A stretch of DNA of 43,358 bases, from IMG/VR virus record IMGVR_UViG_3300042564_000583, positions 1 to 43,358 of that record; one strand, written 5' to 3'. Source of the DNA: a virus. Within the stretch, counting starts at the first letter, position 1, and the number at the start of each line of letters is the position of its first letter. Below, piece by piece: positions 18,467 through 26,252 of the stretch. The position numbers and the translations under genes were made by a program. The notes under the pieces are model-generated. The model made no database searches and was not told the origin of the DNA. It saw only the letters and a list, made by a program, of their open reading frames with translations.

Positions 18467-19021
18467 ATGAACGTAACACTAACCTGGACACCTGGTGTAG
18501 GATCTACATCTCAGACTGTGCAATATAAACTTGCATCAACTTCTACGTATACTACATTTAGTACTTTAACAGGAATAGCTACTACAGAAACTGTTACAGG
18601 GCTTAGTGATAATCTAATATATGATTTTAGAATTAGTACTGCTTGTAATGGTGGAACAAGTACCTTTAGTCCTGTTGTACAAAAGATTAATATTATTTGT
18701 CCTACTGTAACAATAACCCCTTCGTCTGATAGTCTTTCTTATAGTTTTCCAGAAATAGGTGGTTCGGTTGGAAGTTATTCTGTTAAGTTGTTTAACTCAG
18801 CTGGTACATCAGAACTAGCGTCTCAAACTCCTACAGGTACTACAACTCTTACAGGAACATTTAGCAGCCTTACAGCAAGTACTACTTATAAGATTAGAGT
18901 GGTTCCTACAGCTGGAACAATTACTAAAACTGATTGTGCATTTGCTACTGGCACAACTTCTGCTCCTCCTGTGTGTAATGCACCAACTGGAGTAACTGCT
19001 GTGTTAGCAGCTGAAACCTAA
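18467..19021 (+). CDS. fibronectin type III-like virion protein (two domains)
   Basis: This 184-residue protein has two FN3-like domains. The first spans about residues 1-75 (VTLTWTPGVGSTSQTVQYKL, then VTGLSDNLIYDFRISTAC). The second spans about 80-170 (SYSFPEIGGSVGSYSVKLF, LTASTTYKIRVVP). It begins two bases after the stop of the 409-residue protein, whose own C-terminus is Ig-like and ends with VTAILS. This protein ends with a PTGVTAVLAAE segment that resembles an FN3 linker. Tight spacing argues for co-translation and a shared particle. Such domains in phages usually promote weak binding to cell-surface polymers. Confidence 0.65.
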   Translation: MNVTLTWTPGVGSTSQTVQYKLASTSTYTTFSTLTGIATTETVTGLSDNLIYDFRISTACNGGTSTFSPVVQKINIICPTVTITPSSDSLSYSFPEIGGSVGSYSVKLFNSAGTSELASQTPTGTTTLTGTFSSLTASTTYKIRVVPTAGTITKTDCAFATGTTSAPPVCNAPTGVTAVLAAET

Positions 19022-19046
19022 TATAAACATTTAATAATATAACATT

Positions 19047-19703
19047 ATGTCATGCGGTTGTAACGATACTCCTCTACCTTTAGGTAATTGCAATGATGGT
19101 TGTGCAGATTGCTCACCAACTAATGCAGTAAATCTACCTCCTTGTATAGGGGGTGAAGCTTGTGATGAAATAGCATTTACAGATTGTGTTAAGTTTGCTG
19201 GTCCAAATCTTCCAGCATTAAAAATTCTTAATGGTGATCGTTTAATTACTGTATTAACAAAACTACATAGGGTTTTAAATGGACTTATAACTCCTACTAT
19301 TCCTTTAGTTAGTCATGTAGCAACATCTACTACAACAACTCCTTTAGTTGTAAGTTATTTAGGACTTGGTCCTGTTTATACTTCTACAGCAGGAGCTACA
19401 AGTAGTGGAGCAACAGTTACTGTAGGTTCAACTACAGGTTTAGTTGTAGGTATGACATTAGAAGTGACAGCTGGTCTTGGTGCATTTGCAGCTAACAGCA
19501 CTGTTCTTTCTGTACCTACATTAACTACATTTGTTGCATCAGCAGCACCAACTACAGCATTATCTGGAGGTGCGAGTGTAGTTACTGCTACAGGATTGGA
19601 TCACCAAATATTTAACATATCGGTAGTTCAAGGAACTCCAAAAGCATTTAAAGCTTTTGTAGGATCTCCAATTAAAGTGAGCGGCACAGGTACAATCGTG
19701 TAA
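19047..19703 (+). CDS. small Cys-rich virion protein sharing the CVxxxGP-NGD anchor
   Basis: This 218-residue protein has a Cys-rich N-terminus (MSCGCNDTPLPLGNCNDGC, then CADCSP and CIGGEACDE). A segment DCVKFAGPNLPALKILNGDR (46-65) aligns with the anchor module of the 409-residue protein (C, V, GP, L, NGD, V, KL conserved). The second half is Thr/Val/Gly-rich beta-sheet (VTVGSTTGLVVGMTLEVTAG), a fold often seen in decoration proteins. The two anchor-bearing genes lie within 2 kb of each other. Attachment of distinct surface modules to the same virion site is a reasonable inference. Confidence 0.6.
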   Translation: MSCGCNDTPLPLGNCNDGCADCSPTNAVNLPPCIGGEACDEIAFTDCVKFAGPNLPALKILNGDRLITVLTKLHRVLNGLITPTIPLVSHVATSTTTTPLVVSYLGLGPVYTSTAGATSSGATVTVGSTTGLVVGMTLEVTAGLGAFAANSTVLSVPTLTTFVASAAPTTALSGGASVVTATGLDHQIFNISVVQGTPKAFKAFVGSPIKVSGTGTIV

Positions 19704-19717
19704 TAACAAATAATCAT

Positions 19718-20173
19718 ATGATATCATCATCTTGTAATACTTTAAAAACATTAACTATTGAATATGCTACATCTAGCATAATGCCTAGTAGTGGTTACAC
19801 AGTTCAATGGAGAGTTGTAGGAGATGAAGTGTGGAACACAGAGCCTAATAAAAGAGCTAATCCTATTGTAATATCTGGTATCCCATCTTGTTTTCCCTTA
19901 GAAGTAAAACTGTTAGTTGACTGTGGTAACGGATTAGAAGTAGTGGAAATATTTGGCGTACAAGGATCTGGTTCTAATTTGTGTTATGAGTTTGAGCTTC
20001 TTGATTCAGCTCAATATAGTTATACTCCATGTGGTGGAACAACTCCTGTATCTGTATACAATATTGCACCTTTAGGTGTAGAATCTTTAAGACAAACTAT
20101 ATGTGCTATAGATGGTTCTGTAATTGGTGGAAGATATACTCGTTCAGAACAATGTTTAGGAAACCAATTTTAA
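19718..20173 (+). CDS. FN3-like small virion protein
   Basis: This 151-residue protein starts 14 bases after the preceding stop. The first 75 residues show the FN3-like pattern of this gene cluster: SSGYTVQWRVVGDEVW, PIVISGIPSC, LEVKLLVDCG. The same SGY...V-W ... SPVVI(S/T)GL ... pattern heads the proteins at 20178 and 21499. The C-terminal half (CYEFELLDSAQYSYTPCGG, RQTICAIDGSVIGGRYT) differs from those paralogues. Its cysteines may form disulfides in the mature virion. Role is inferred as a surface-displayed module. Confidence 0.6.
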   Translation: MISSSCNTLKTLTIEYATSSIMPSSGYTVQWRVVGDEVWNTEPNKRANPIVISGIPSCFPLEVKLLVDCGNGLEVVEIFGVQGSGSNLCYEFELLDSAQYSYTPCGGTTPVSVYNIAPLGVESLRQTICAIDGSVIGGRYTRSEQCLGNQF

Positions 20174-20177
20174 ATAA

Positions 20178-21296
20178 ATGGCTAACGAATTAACTATAAA
20201 CTTTACAGCAGCTACTCCAGCACCATCTGGTGGATATCTGGTTAGATATTGGCAAACATCTACACCTGGAACTGTATTAACAACTACAGTTACAACTAGT
20301 CCTGTTGTTATTAGTGGCTTAACTGGTTATGACTATACAGGCACTATTGAATCTGTATGTAGTTTTGGTAACTCTACAAGAGTAGATTTTACAGATGCTG
20401 TTTGTAATGTAACATTTAATATTTCATCAACTGCTCCAACTAATCAAGGTGGTACTAATGGTACTGCTACAATTAGTAATATTGTAGGAGGTTCTGGAAC
20501 TTATACTTATAGCTGGAATACTACTCCTGTTCAAACAACATTAACGGCTATTAATCTAGTAGCTGGTCAAACATATGTTGCTACAGTTACTGATACTATT
20601 ACTAGTTGTGTAACTACGGAAAATATTGTAGTTGGTCAAACTAACTTTACATTTGATGCTGATTACATGGTGATTACTTATCAGTTTACAAATGGTCAAG
20701 ATCTTGATACACGAACAAGAATTGTATCTATAGACGGTACAACTTATGCTGATCAAAATGGACAGGGTAAGCATATTGGTTATGGTCAATATCAAAGAAC
20801 TCCACAAAGTGCTACTTACTTACAAGGAAATAGTAGTGTATGTACCTATCCTGTTAAACCATTAGCGATTTGGGGATCTGATAATACAGGTCTTGGTTTT
20901 GAAGCTGTAATGATTGACTTTACACAACTTGGAGTTGGTCAAAATGAAGTGGTTATAGATTGTCGTGCATTATGGTGGAGTACTATAGGTACTAATCCTG
21001 TAAATATAGGTTTTACTCTTTATAAAGGAGGTTGTATGATTAAGCAAGGTAGTACAGGTTCTCCAGCATTTGGTTTTACTAATCCTTCAGCTACTTCAAC
21101 TTTAGTTGGTGCATCTGCAAGTAAAGTTATTACAGCTTATAATAACGGTACTCTTGCTCTTGGATCTTCTGATCTTGAAAGTCCAAGTGTTAATGCTGGT
21201 TTATCAAGAGGACAACGTTTAGCTGTTATTACATATAACAGAAGTACAAATGCAGGTAACATAGATATTAATGATACAACAACTCCTGTAGTATAA
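20178..21296 (+). CDS. modular virion adhesin: FN3-like, SprB-like repeat and C-terminal binding domain
   Basis: This 372-residue protein has three parts. Residues 1-75 are the FN3-like head shared with its neighbours (PSGGYLVRYWQTS, SPVVISGLTGYDYTGTIESV). Residues about 77-155 fit the SprB-repeat pattern: GGTNGTATISNIVGGSGTYT, YSWNTTP, NLVAGQTYVATVTDTITSC. SprB repeats are known from the giant gliding adhesins of flavobacteria. The rest (160-372) is a separate domain with DADYMVITYQF, GKHIGYGQYQ, GSDNTGLGFEAVMIDF and LYKGGCMIKQG, which I recall from other Bacteroidota phage proteins but cannot name. The gene ends in a TAATG overlap with the next, so translation is probably coupled. Confidence 0.65.
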   Translation: MANELTINFTAATPAPSGGYLVRYWQTSTPGTVLTTTVTTSPVVISGLTGYDYTGTIESVCSFGNSTRVDFTDAVCNVTFNISSTAPTNQGGTNGTATISNIVGGSGTYTYSWNTTPVQTTLTAINLVAGQTYVATVTDTITSCVTTENIVVGQTNFTFDADYMVITYQFTNGQDLDTRTRIVSIDGTTYADQNGQGKHIGYGQYQRTPQSATYLQGNSSVCTYPVKPLAIWGSDNTGLGFEAVMIDFTQLGVGQNEVVIDCRALWWSTIGTNPVNIGFTLYKGGCMIKQGSTGSPAFGFTNPSATSTLVGASASKVITAYNNGTLALGSSDLESPSVNAGLSRGQRLAVITYNRSTNAGNIDINDTTTPVV

Positions 21297-21499
21297 TGAA
21301 AGAATTAACCGCAATAGTAGAAAATAATTTAGGTGGTGATTATGTAATTCACGCATCTTATAAACTTAATGATATTCACTATATTATATATAAAGAATAT
21401 GATGGTTCAAGAAGTGTAGTATTGAAAGACTATAATACTCTTAGTCCATTTTTTAATAACCTTATTGAAGCAGACACTTGGATAAATACTAATTCATAA
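21296..21499 (+). CDS. small unknown protein between two adhesin-like genes
   Basis: This 67-residue protein overlaps both neighbours by one base (TAATG at both ends), which supports it as a real, co-translated gene. The sequence is mixed alpha/beta, with GDYVIHASYKL, HYIIYKEYDGSRSVVLKD and a terminal helix. It has no cysteine, unlike its neighbours, and I see no known motif. It could be a dedicated chaperone or adaptor for one of the flanking proteins; that is a guess from position. Confidence 0.6.
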   Translation: MKELTAIVENNLGGDYVIHASYKLNDIHYIIYKEYDGSRSVVLKDYNTLSPFFNNLIEADTWINTNS

Positions 21500-22191
21500 T
21501 GGCAACTTTAAGTATATCTTTTCCTTTAATAACCCCAACTCCTCAAGCAGGGTATAGGGTACTTTATTGGCCTACAGATAGTCCAAGTAGTTCTGTTGTA
21601 GTTACACCTAATCCAATAAGTTCTCCTGTAGTAATTACAGGTCTTAATGCTACTTCATATACCGGTACAGTACAAGTTTCTTGTGGTGGGGGTACATTTT
21701 CTACTCCTGTTACTTTTACAGCAGCGGCCACTAATAGTGGAGCAGCTACTTTGTCAATAGGTACGCCTTGTGGTGCTGGTTCTGGTAATTATAATTTAAC
21801 AGGTACAGTAGGAGATATTGTAAGACTTAAGTTGGGTGTTACAGGTTTGCTTACTCCTAGTGATGTAGCATGGTTAACTGCAAGTATAGGTTCAGTTAAT
21901 CCTGACTTTTTTGCTATTGCGACTACAGAATGTTTTCAACCAGGAGCTAATGCAAGCATTAATTTAAACATATATAAAAATATTATAATACCAGTTGGTG
22001 GAGTTGTAAATATAAATACATCAATCTTTGCAAATAATTCAACATCTAGTATGGTATCAGCATCATTAACTATTATGACAGTTAATGGTGGGAATAATAC
22101 TTCAACAGGTAACACTCAGATTAATGGGGTTTGTGTAGGCAATTCTTCTACGGGAGGAAGTTGTCCTGGAGTTTCGTATATAGGTGATTAA
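21499..22191 (+). CDS. FN3-like modular virion protein, last gene of the adhesin cluster
   Basis: This 230-residue protein's N-terminal 75 residues are a clear paralogue of the head of the 372-residue protein (PQAGYRVLYWPTDSP, SSPVVITGLNATSYTGTVQV). The remainder is different: a beta-rich domain with VGDIVRLKLGVTG and INLNIYKNIIIPVGGVVNI, ending in a small Cys-containing tail (GVCVGNSSTGGSCPGVSYIG). Shared heads with unrelated tails indicate module shuffling. A long hairpin follows about 45 bases downstream, consistent with the end of the transcript. Confidence 0.62.
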   Translation: MATLSISFPLITPTPQAGYRVLYWPTDSPSSSVVVTPNPISSPVVITGLNATSYTGTVQVSCGGGTFSTPVTFTAAATNSGAATLSIGTPCGAGSGNYNLTGTVGDIVRLKLGVTGLLTPSDVAWLTASIGSVNPDFFAIATTECFQPGANASINLNIYKNIIIPVGGVVNINTSIFANNSTSSMVSASLTIMTVNGGNNTSTGNTQINGVCVGNSSTGGSCPGVSYIGD

Positions 22192-22237
22192 AATATAAAA
22201 AAGTCAGTGGTTTTCTTGGTTTCCACCTGGCAAACAA

Positions 22238-22265
22238 AGCCCCTGCTATTTCTATAGTGGGGGCT
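22238..22265 (+). terminator. strong 12-bp hairpin after the adhesin cluster
   Basis: AGCCCCTGCTAT (22238-22249) pairs with ATAGTGGGGGCT (22254-22265) around the loop TTCT, giving 12 continuous pairs including two G-T wobbles. The tract that follows (AATTTGTAAAA) is not a proper T-run, so it is either an atypical terminator or an RNA-stability hairpin. A smaller hairpin (GTGG 22207-22210 with CCAC 22223-22226) lies just upstream. Confidence 0.55.
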
Positions 22266-22289
22266 AATTTGTAAAATAATAAAATAATT

Positions 22290-22337
22290 GTGTATAAAAA
22301 AGTATTTTTATAATTAAGTTAACCTAACTTTATACAC
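22290..22337. promoter_or_regulatory. nested inverted repeats before the phosphoesterase gene
   Basis: GTGTATAAA (22290-22298) and TTTATACAC (22329-22337) are exact inverse complements. Inside them AAGTTA (22316-22321) and TAACTT (22325-22330) form a second inverted repeat around three bases. The element ends 22 bases before the ATG at 22360, in the 168-base gap between two gene clusters. It could be an operator or a 5' leader hairpin; no TAnnTTTG box is visible here. Confidence 0.4.
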
Positions 22338-22359
22338 CATATACCAAATATAAATAACT

Positions 22360-23673
22360 ATGACGTTAATCAATCAGGTGTATGGGTCTCTCAGATGGAA
22401 AAAAACTGATGAGGTCTGTGCTTCAAAATTAGGTATTTCGTTACAAAAGTACCAAGAAGTTAAAACACAAATTTTACAAACTAAAGAACTTTTACAAGGA
22501 GGCATTGATAATAGTCTTGTAGATTTAGTAGGTAGAAGGATGCTAGAACTTATAGATGATGATACAATTAAGAATCAGTACATCTCAGACCTTGAAAACC
22601 AATTGGTGGATAGTATCAACCAAAATAAAGAAAAGGTCGTAGAATGGAAGGAAAACCTTGATGAGGGCACAGCAGAGATTAAGGGTATAGCTTTCTCAGA
22701 ACCAAAGAGTCCAGAGGAAATTATTAGAATATTAAAAATTGACACTGAAAAGTGGAAACTTAGTTCTTATTGGAACAAACAACATAAAGACTACTGGCTT
22801 ATTTCAGCCATGGTTACGCACAAAACCTTGGAACCCAAGGACTTATTAGAACAAACTTTACTGAATTTTAATCCGTCATACCAGCCCGTTGCAGAGGTAT
22901 TTTTAAATGACACATTTCCTGAGCTTACCGTGGGGGTTTTGAGTATTCAAGACCTTCATTTTGGTAAAGAGGATAACGGGAGTATTGTAGAAGATTTTAA
23001 AAAGTCTATACAGAATCTTGTATTAAGAGCATATTACTCTCATCATGTAGATAAGATAGTATATGTAATAGGAGGTGATCTGTTAAACATGGATACTTTT
23101 TCAGGTCTTACTACTAAAGGTACGCCTGTAGATTCAGATCAAAGAGCTCAAGTTGCATACAATCATGCGTTTGATGCTATGTACTGGTCTGTAAATTACA
23201 TCAAACAGTTCTGTAATAAATTGGAAGTAGTGTATCTTCCTGGTAATCATGATAGACTTTCATCTTATCATCTAGTACATGCTCTTTCTAAATGCTTTAG
23301 TACAGAAGGTATTACATTTAATGCTGAGTATTCTGAAAGAAAGGTTGTCATTTTTGGTGAAAACTTTTTAGCATTTGAGCACGGAGATGTTACAAAGAAG
23401 ATGACTGCTCTTGTTTATGCTACAGAGTTTCCTGTAGAATGGGGACAAACTACATATCGCACTTGTTACACTGGACATTTTCATACTAAGAAAGTTACTG
23501 AGTTTGTTACTGATAATGAGGTTCATGGTTTTTCTATAAAGCATTTACCAAGTCTTTGTAAGTCAGACTATTGGCATTATCATAATAAGTTTACAGGTTC
23601 TAAGCGTCAAGCAGTTATGGAAATCCACGGTATTACCAAAGGAAAGCTATCTGAGTTTACTTATAATGCTTAA
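22360..23673 (+). CDS. calcineurin-like metallophosphoesterase with helical N-terminal domain
   Basis: This 437-residue protein's C-terminal half has the full set of metal-binding motifs of calcineurin-like phosphoesterases. They are D198-L-H200 (DLHFGK), D240 in GGD, G-N-H-D at 295-298 (N296, H297), H341 in EHGD, and G-H-F-H at 372-375. These coordinate two metal ions in the SbcD/Mre11-like and related families. The N-terminal 190 residues are helical, with a segment at about 20-40 (ASKLGISLQKYQEVK) that could be a helix-turn-helix, then SPEEIIRILKIDTEKWKL. The substrate is not evident; DNA or a nucleotide is likely. It is the first gene of the neck/tail cluster, after a hairpin and an inverted repeat. 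Confidence 0.85.
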   Translation: MTLINQVYGSLRWKKTDEVCASKLGISLQKYQEVKTQILQTKELLQGGIDNSLVDLVGRRMLELIDDDTIKNQYISDLENQLVDSINQNKEKVVEWKENLDEGTAEIKGIAFSEPKSPEEIIRILKIDTEKWKLSSYWNKQHKDYWLISAMVTHKTLEPKDLLEQTLLNFNPSYQPVAEVFLNDTFPELTVGVLSIQDLHFGKEDNGSIVEDFKKSIQNLVLRAYYSHHVDKIVYVIGGDLLNMDTFSGLTTKGTPVDSDQRAQVAYNHAFDAMYWSVNYIKQFCNKLEVVYLPGNHDRLSSYHLVHALSKCFSTEGITFNAEYSERKVVIFGENFLAFEHGDVTKKMTALVYATEFPVEWGQTTYRTCYTGHFHTKKVTEFVTDNEVHGFSIKHLPSLCKSDYWHYHNKFTGSKRQAVMEIHGITKGKLSEFTYNA

Positions 23674-23735
23674 ACTATAAAAGTTTAACTAGGAAACCTC
23701 GTAGATTTTTCGTAAATTATTAATGTAGCAGCATA

Positions 23736-24320
23736 GTGAAAACATATAAAAGACCTGACCTCAACGCTCCTAGATATAGATCTAAGAAGTTGAACTTTAC
23801 AAACTTAGAGTTTTACGATAGGTTTTTAAAAGAAAATCCAAAATATGATTCAGTAAGTATGGATAAATTCAAAGAAGTCATATCTGTGTTTAATGGAAAA
23901 CTTTGGGAAACAGCAGTTGAAGAACGTGATGGTATAGAGTTACCAGAGCAGTTAGGTAATTTGTTTATTGGTTCTTGTCCACGTAAAAAAAGACACAATA
24001 CTAATTATAAATTATCTAATGAACTTGGTTCTTTAGTTCAATGCCAAAACTGGGAAAGTGACAATTATGTAGCTAAAATTTTATATACTAACTATGAGAC
24101 CAAGTATCGTTTTAAAAATAACGAGATGTGGTCTTTTACTGGCATAAGAGATTTTAAAAGAACTGTAGCTAAAACATATCCTGAAAATTGGAAAAAATAC
24201 ATACTGCTTGATAATATGATTAAAGTAAGTAGAATTTTTAGAAAACAAAAAGTTCAGGAGTTTATTAAAAACGAAACAGAAATATTGTTAAACCAATATG
24301 ATGAGTTTAATTTAGATTAA
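23736..24320 (+). CDS. unknown basic protein, GTG start
   Basis: This 194-residue protein starts with GTG at 23736, 62 bases after the phosphoesterase gene. An upstream ATTATTAATGTAG tract slightly resembles the possible promoter at 16661. The protein is rich in Lys, Arg, Asn and aromatic residues (FTNLEFYDRFLKENPKYDSV, RKKRHNTNYKLSNELG, DFKRTVAKTYPENWKKY). No catalytic or metal-binding motif is visible. It lies four bases before the first probable ring protein, so it may belong to the neck or completion machinery. I do not recognise the family. Confidence 0.6.
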   Translation: MKTYKRPDLNAPRYRSKKLNFTNLEFYDRFLKENPKYDSVSMDKFKEVISVFNGKLWETAVEERDGIELPEQLGNLFIGSCPRKKRHNTNYKLSNELGSLVQCQNWESDNYVAKILYTNYETKYRFKNNEMWSFTGIRDFKRTVAKTYPENWKKYILLDNMIKVSRIFRKQKVQEFIKNETEILLNQYDEFNLD

Positions 24321-24324
24321 AGCC

Positions 24325-24999
24325 ATGGCTAAAACTACAATAGGGGATGTAATCTCTAGAATGCGTACACAGATAAAAGCTGTCAGACAGGATGCTTTCC
24401 TTACTGATAGAGCTATCTATGCATTTATATTAAAGCATGCTAAATGGTTGATGAAACGTGAAGACGGAAAGAGTCAACTACTTTCATATTCTGGTGTATT
24501 ACAAAGCATGGACTTTGTAGAACTTATTGAAGTGGATAAAATAGAAGCATGCTGTACAGGATTAACATCCGATTGTACTATTAAACGTACAAAAGAAAAA
24601 ATGCCTGTTTTTATGCAAGGGTTCAATGGACCTCTTATTAGATCTACTACTTCTATAGATGGGTCTGAAGAGCTTAACTCAACAAACCCTAGTTCATATT
24701 TAGCCATATCTAAATCTAAAAACTTTAAATTTAACAAGTCTAAATATTATTGGTATCTAAATGATTATCTATACTTTCCTAACTTAGACTGGGATGCTGT
24801 ACGTATAGAAGGAATCTTTGAAGAAGATATTTCTATTTTTACTTGTGCTGCAGATAGCTGTGTACAAAAAACAGATCAGCCGTTTAACGTACCTGATTAT
24901 TTATTTGGTGAAATAGAAAGTAATGTATTTAAAGATCTAATGGGAATGATGCAGATTCCTTCGGACTCTTCTCAAGATAAACAGAATGTACTTCGATGA
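24325..24999 (+). CDS. probable tail ring/neck protein (crAss-like type)
   Basis: This 224-residue protein opens with a helical region (TIGDVISRMRTQIKAVRQDA, RAIYAFILKHAKWLMKRED). A beta-rich middle follows (SGVLQSMDFVELIEVDKIE, FKFNKSKYYWYLNDYLYFPN) and then a closing helix (FGEIESNVFKDLMGMMQIPS). This helix-beta-helix layout matches small tail-ring or connector proteins that sit immediately upstream of the muzzle/stabilisation gene in crAss-like phages. It overlaps the next gene by four bases (ATGA), the usual sign of co-translation. The assignment rests on position and layout, not on a detected domain. Confidence 0.55.
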   Translation: MAKTTIGDVISRMRTQIKAVRQDAFLTDRAIYAFILKHAKWLMKREDGKSQLLSYSGVLQSMDFVELIEVDKIEACCTGLTSDCTIKRTKEKMPVFMQGFNGPLIRSTTSIDGSEELNSTNPSSYLAISKSKNFKFNKSKYYWYLNDYLYFPNLDWDAVRIEGIFEEDISIFTCAADSCVQKTDQPFNVPDYLFGEIESNVFKDLMGMMQIPSDSSQDKQNVLR

Positions 25000-25889
25000 A
25001 AACTGAAATTCAATATAGAACCTTTGATCAACTTCTTGATGAAGTTGTTACAGACTTTGTCATATACAATAATGAAGGTATGATTGAGCCTGCCCAGCTT
25101 ATTAAGGTGGCACAAAGAGTTAATTATGATTTAGGTCTTAGAATCCATGGAACTAAAGAAAAAGTATTAGATATTGAGAAAAGGAAAGTAAAACTTCCTA
25201 ATGATTTTTATGTACTTAATTATGCTTACTTATGTGGTAAGTATAAAGTGACTTATCCTTCTATGTCTGGTAGACACACAGAAAACGTAATACTAGATCC
25301 ATCTAAATGTACTGTTGTCAATGGTGTAAATACTTGCAATAGTTGTGGTGGAACCGATACTACTTGTATCTGTGAAAGAACATATGCTGTAGAATGTAAA
25401 ACAGGAGAGAAAGTATATGTACAAGTAGTTGAAAAACGCAAGCATGAAGTTAAGACTTACGAGACATTTGAAAAGTTAAGTATTGCTACTTCTACAGGAA
25501 GGGTAGATGCTCTTAATGATACTGATAAAACTGGTTATATTAAGAACGGATTTATCTACACTAATTTAGAAGAGGGTTCTGTTTTTATTTCTTACCAAGG
25601 ATCACTTGAAGATGATGAAGGAAACTTACTAGTATTAGATCATCCAGTAATTAATGAGTACTATGAGTATGCTATGAAACAACGCATTCTTGAAAATTTA
25701 TATATTAATGGAGAAGATGTTACTCAAAAGATGCAGCTTATTGAGCAGCGTTTGAGAGGAGCTCGTAACAATGCGTTAAGTATTGTAAACACTCCAGACT
25801 TTGCAGAGATGTATAAAGTGTGGCAGATGAATCGTAAAGCTCAGTACAATAGATATTATGATATGTTTAAAAGCACAGACGGTGTATAA
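24996..25889 (+). CDS. probable tail ring/tubular protein with CxxC-CxC cluster
   Basis: This 297-residue protein starts with FDQLLDEVVTDFVIYNNEGM and LIKVAQRVNYDLGLRIHG. A beta core (KVKLPNDFYVLNYAYLCG) follows, and the C-terminus is a long helical arm (YYEYAMKQRILENLYINGED, LIEQRLRGARNNALSIV). This is the architecture of gp4/gp11-type tail adaptor proteins, and the gene sits where crAss-like ring proteins lie. An insertion at residues 114-126 carries Cys114, Cys117, Cys124 and Cys126 (CNSCGG, then CIC), which could bind zinc. It follows the previous gene with an ATGA overlap. Confidence 0.6.
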   Translation: MKTEIQYRTFDQLLDEVVTDFVIYNNEGMIEPAQLIKVAQRVNYDLGLRIHGTKEKVLDIEKRKVKLPNDFYVLNYAYLCGKYKVTYPSMSGRHTENVILDPSKCTVVNGVNTCNSCGGTDTTCICERTYAVECKTGEKVYVQVVEKRKHEVKTYETFEKLSIATSTGRVDALNDTDKTGYIKNGFIYTNLEEGSVFISYQGSLEDDEGNLLVLDHPVINEYYEYAMKQRILENLYINGEDVTQKMQLIEQRLRGARNNALSIVNTPDFAEMYKVWQMNRKAQYNRYYDMFKSTDGV

Positions 25890-25892
25890 CAT

Positions 25893-26252
25893 ATGAGAAT
25901 AAGCACTACTATAAAGTTGCCAACATACAGTTGTAAGCTCGTTGTAGTAGTGGTGGAAAGTGTATCCGCATCTGCAGAAAAGCTTTACAAGAAGTATAAA
26001 ATAAAAGATGATTTTGGAGGAGAGGCTGAAGGGGCATTGATAATGCCAGACATAGATAACTATTATTTGTTACTAGGTGATCAGTTCTTAACTCATAATA
26101 CAATCGCTCATGAACTCTATCATGCTGTAGTTAGAATAACAGAAGATAGAGATATAACAGATGAAGAAGCACAAGCTTGGTTGGTTGGGCATCTTTCTGG
26201 AGAGATATATAAATTTTTAGATAAGAAGAAGTTAGTAATTAAACATGGCTGA
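25893..26252 (+). CDS. small zincin-like metallopeptidase (HExxH)
   Basis: This 119-residue protein has H73-E74-L75-Y76-H77 in HNTIAHELYHAVV, the HExxH zinc-binding motif. Acidic residues at 91-92 (DEEAQAWLVGHL), 14-15 residues on, are suitable as the third ligand of a gluzincin. The size and layout resemble minimal phage zincins. It lies between the probable ring gene and the muzzle gene and overlaps the latter by eight bases, so it is co-translated with virion proteins and may process one of them. That role is inference. Confidence 0.65.
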   Translation: MRISTTIKLPTYSCKLVVVVVESVSASAEKLYKKYKIKDDFGGEAEGALIMPDIDNYYLLLGDQFLTHNTIAHELYHAVVRITEDRDITDEEAQAWLVGHLSGEIYKFLDKKKLVIKHG

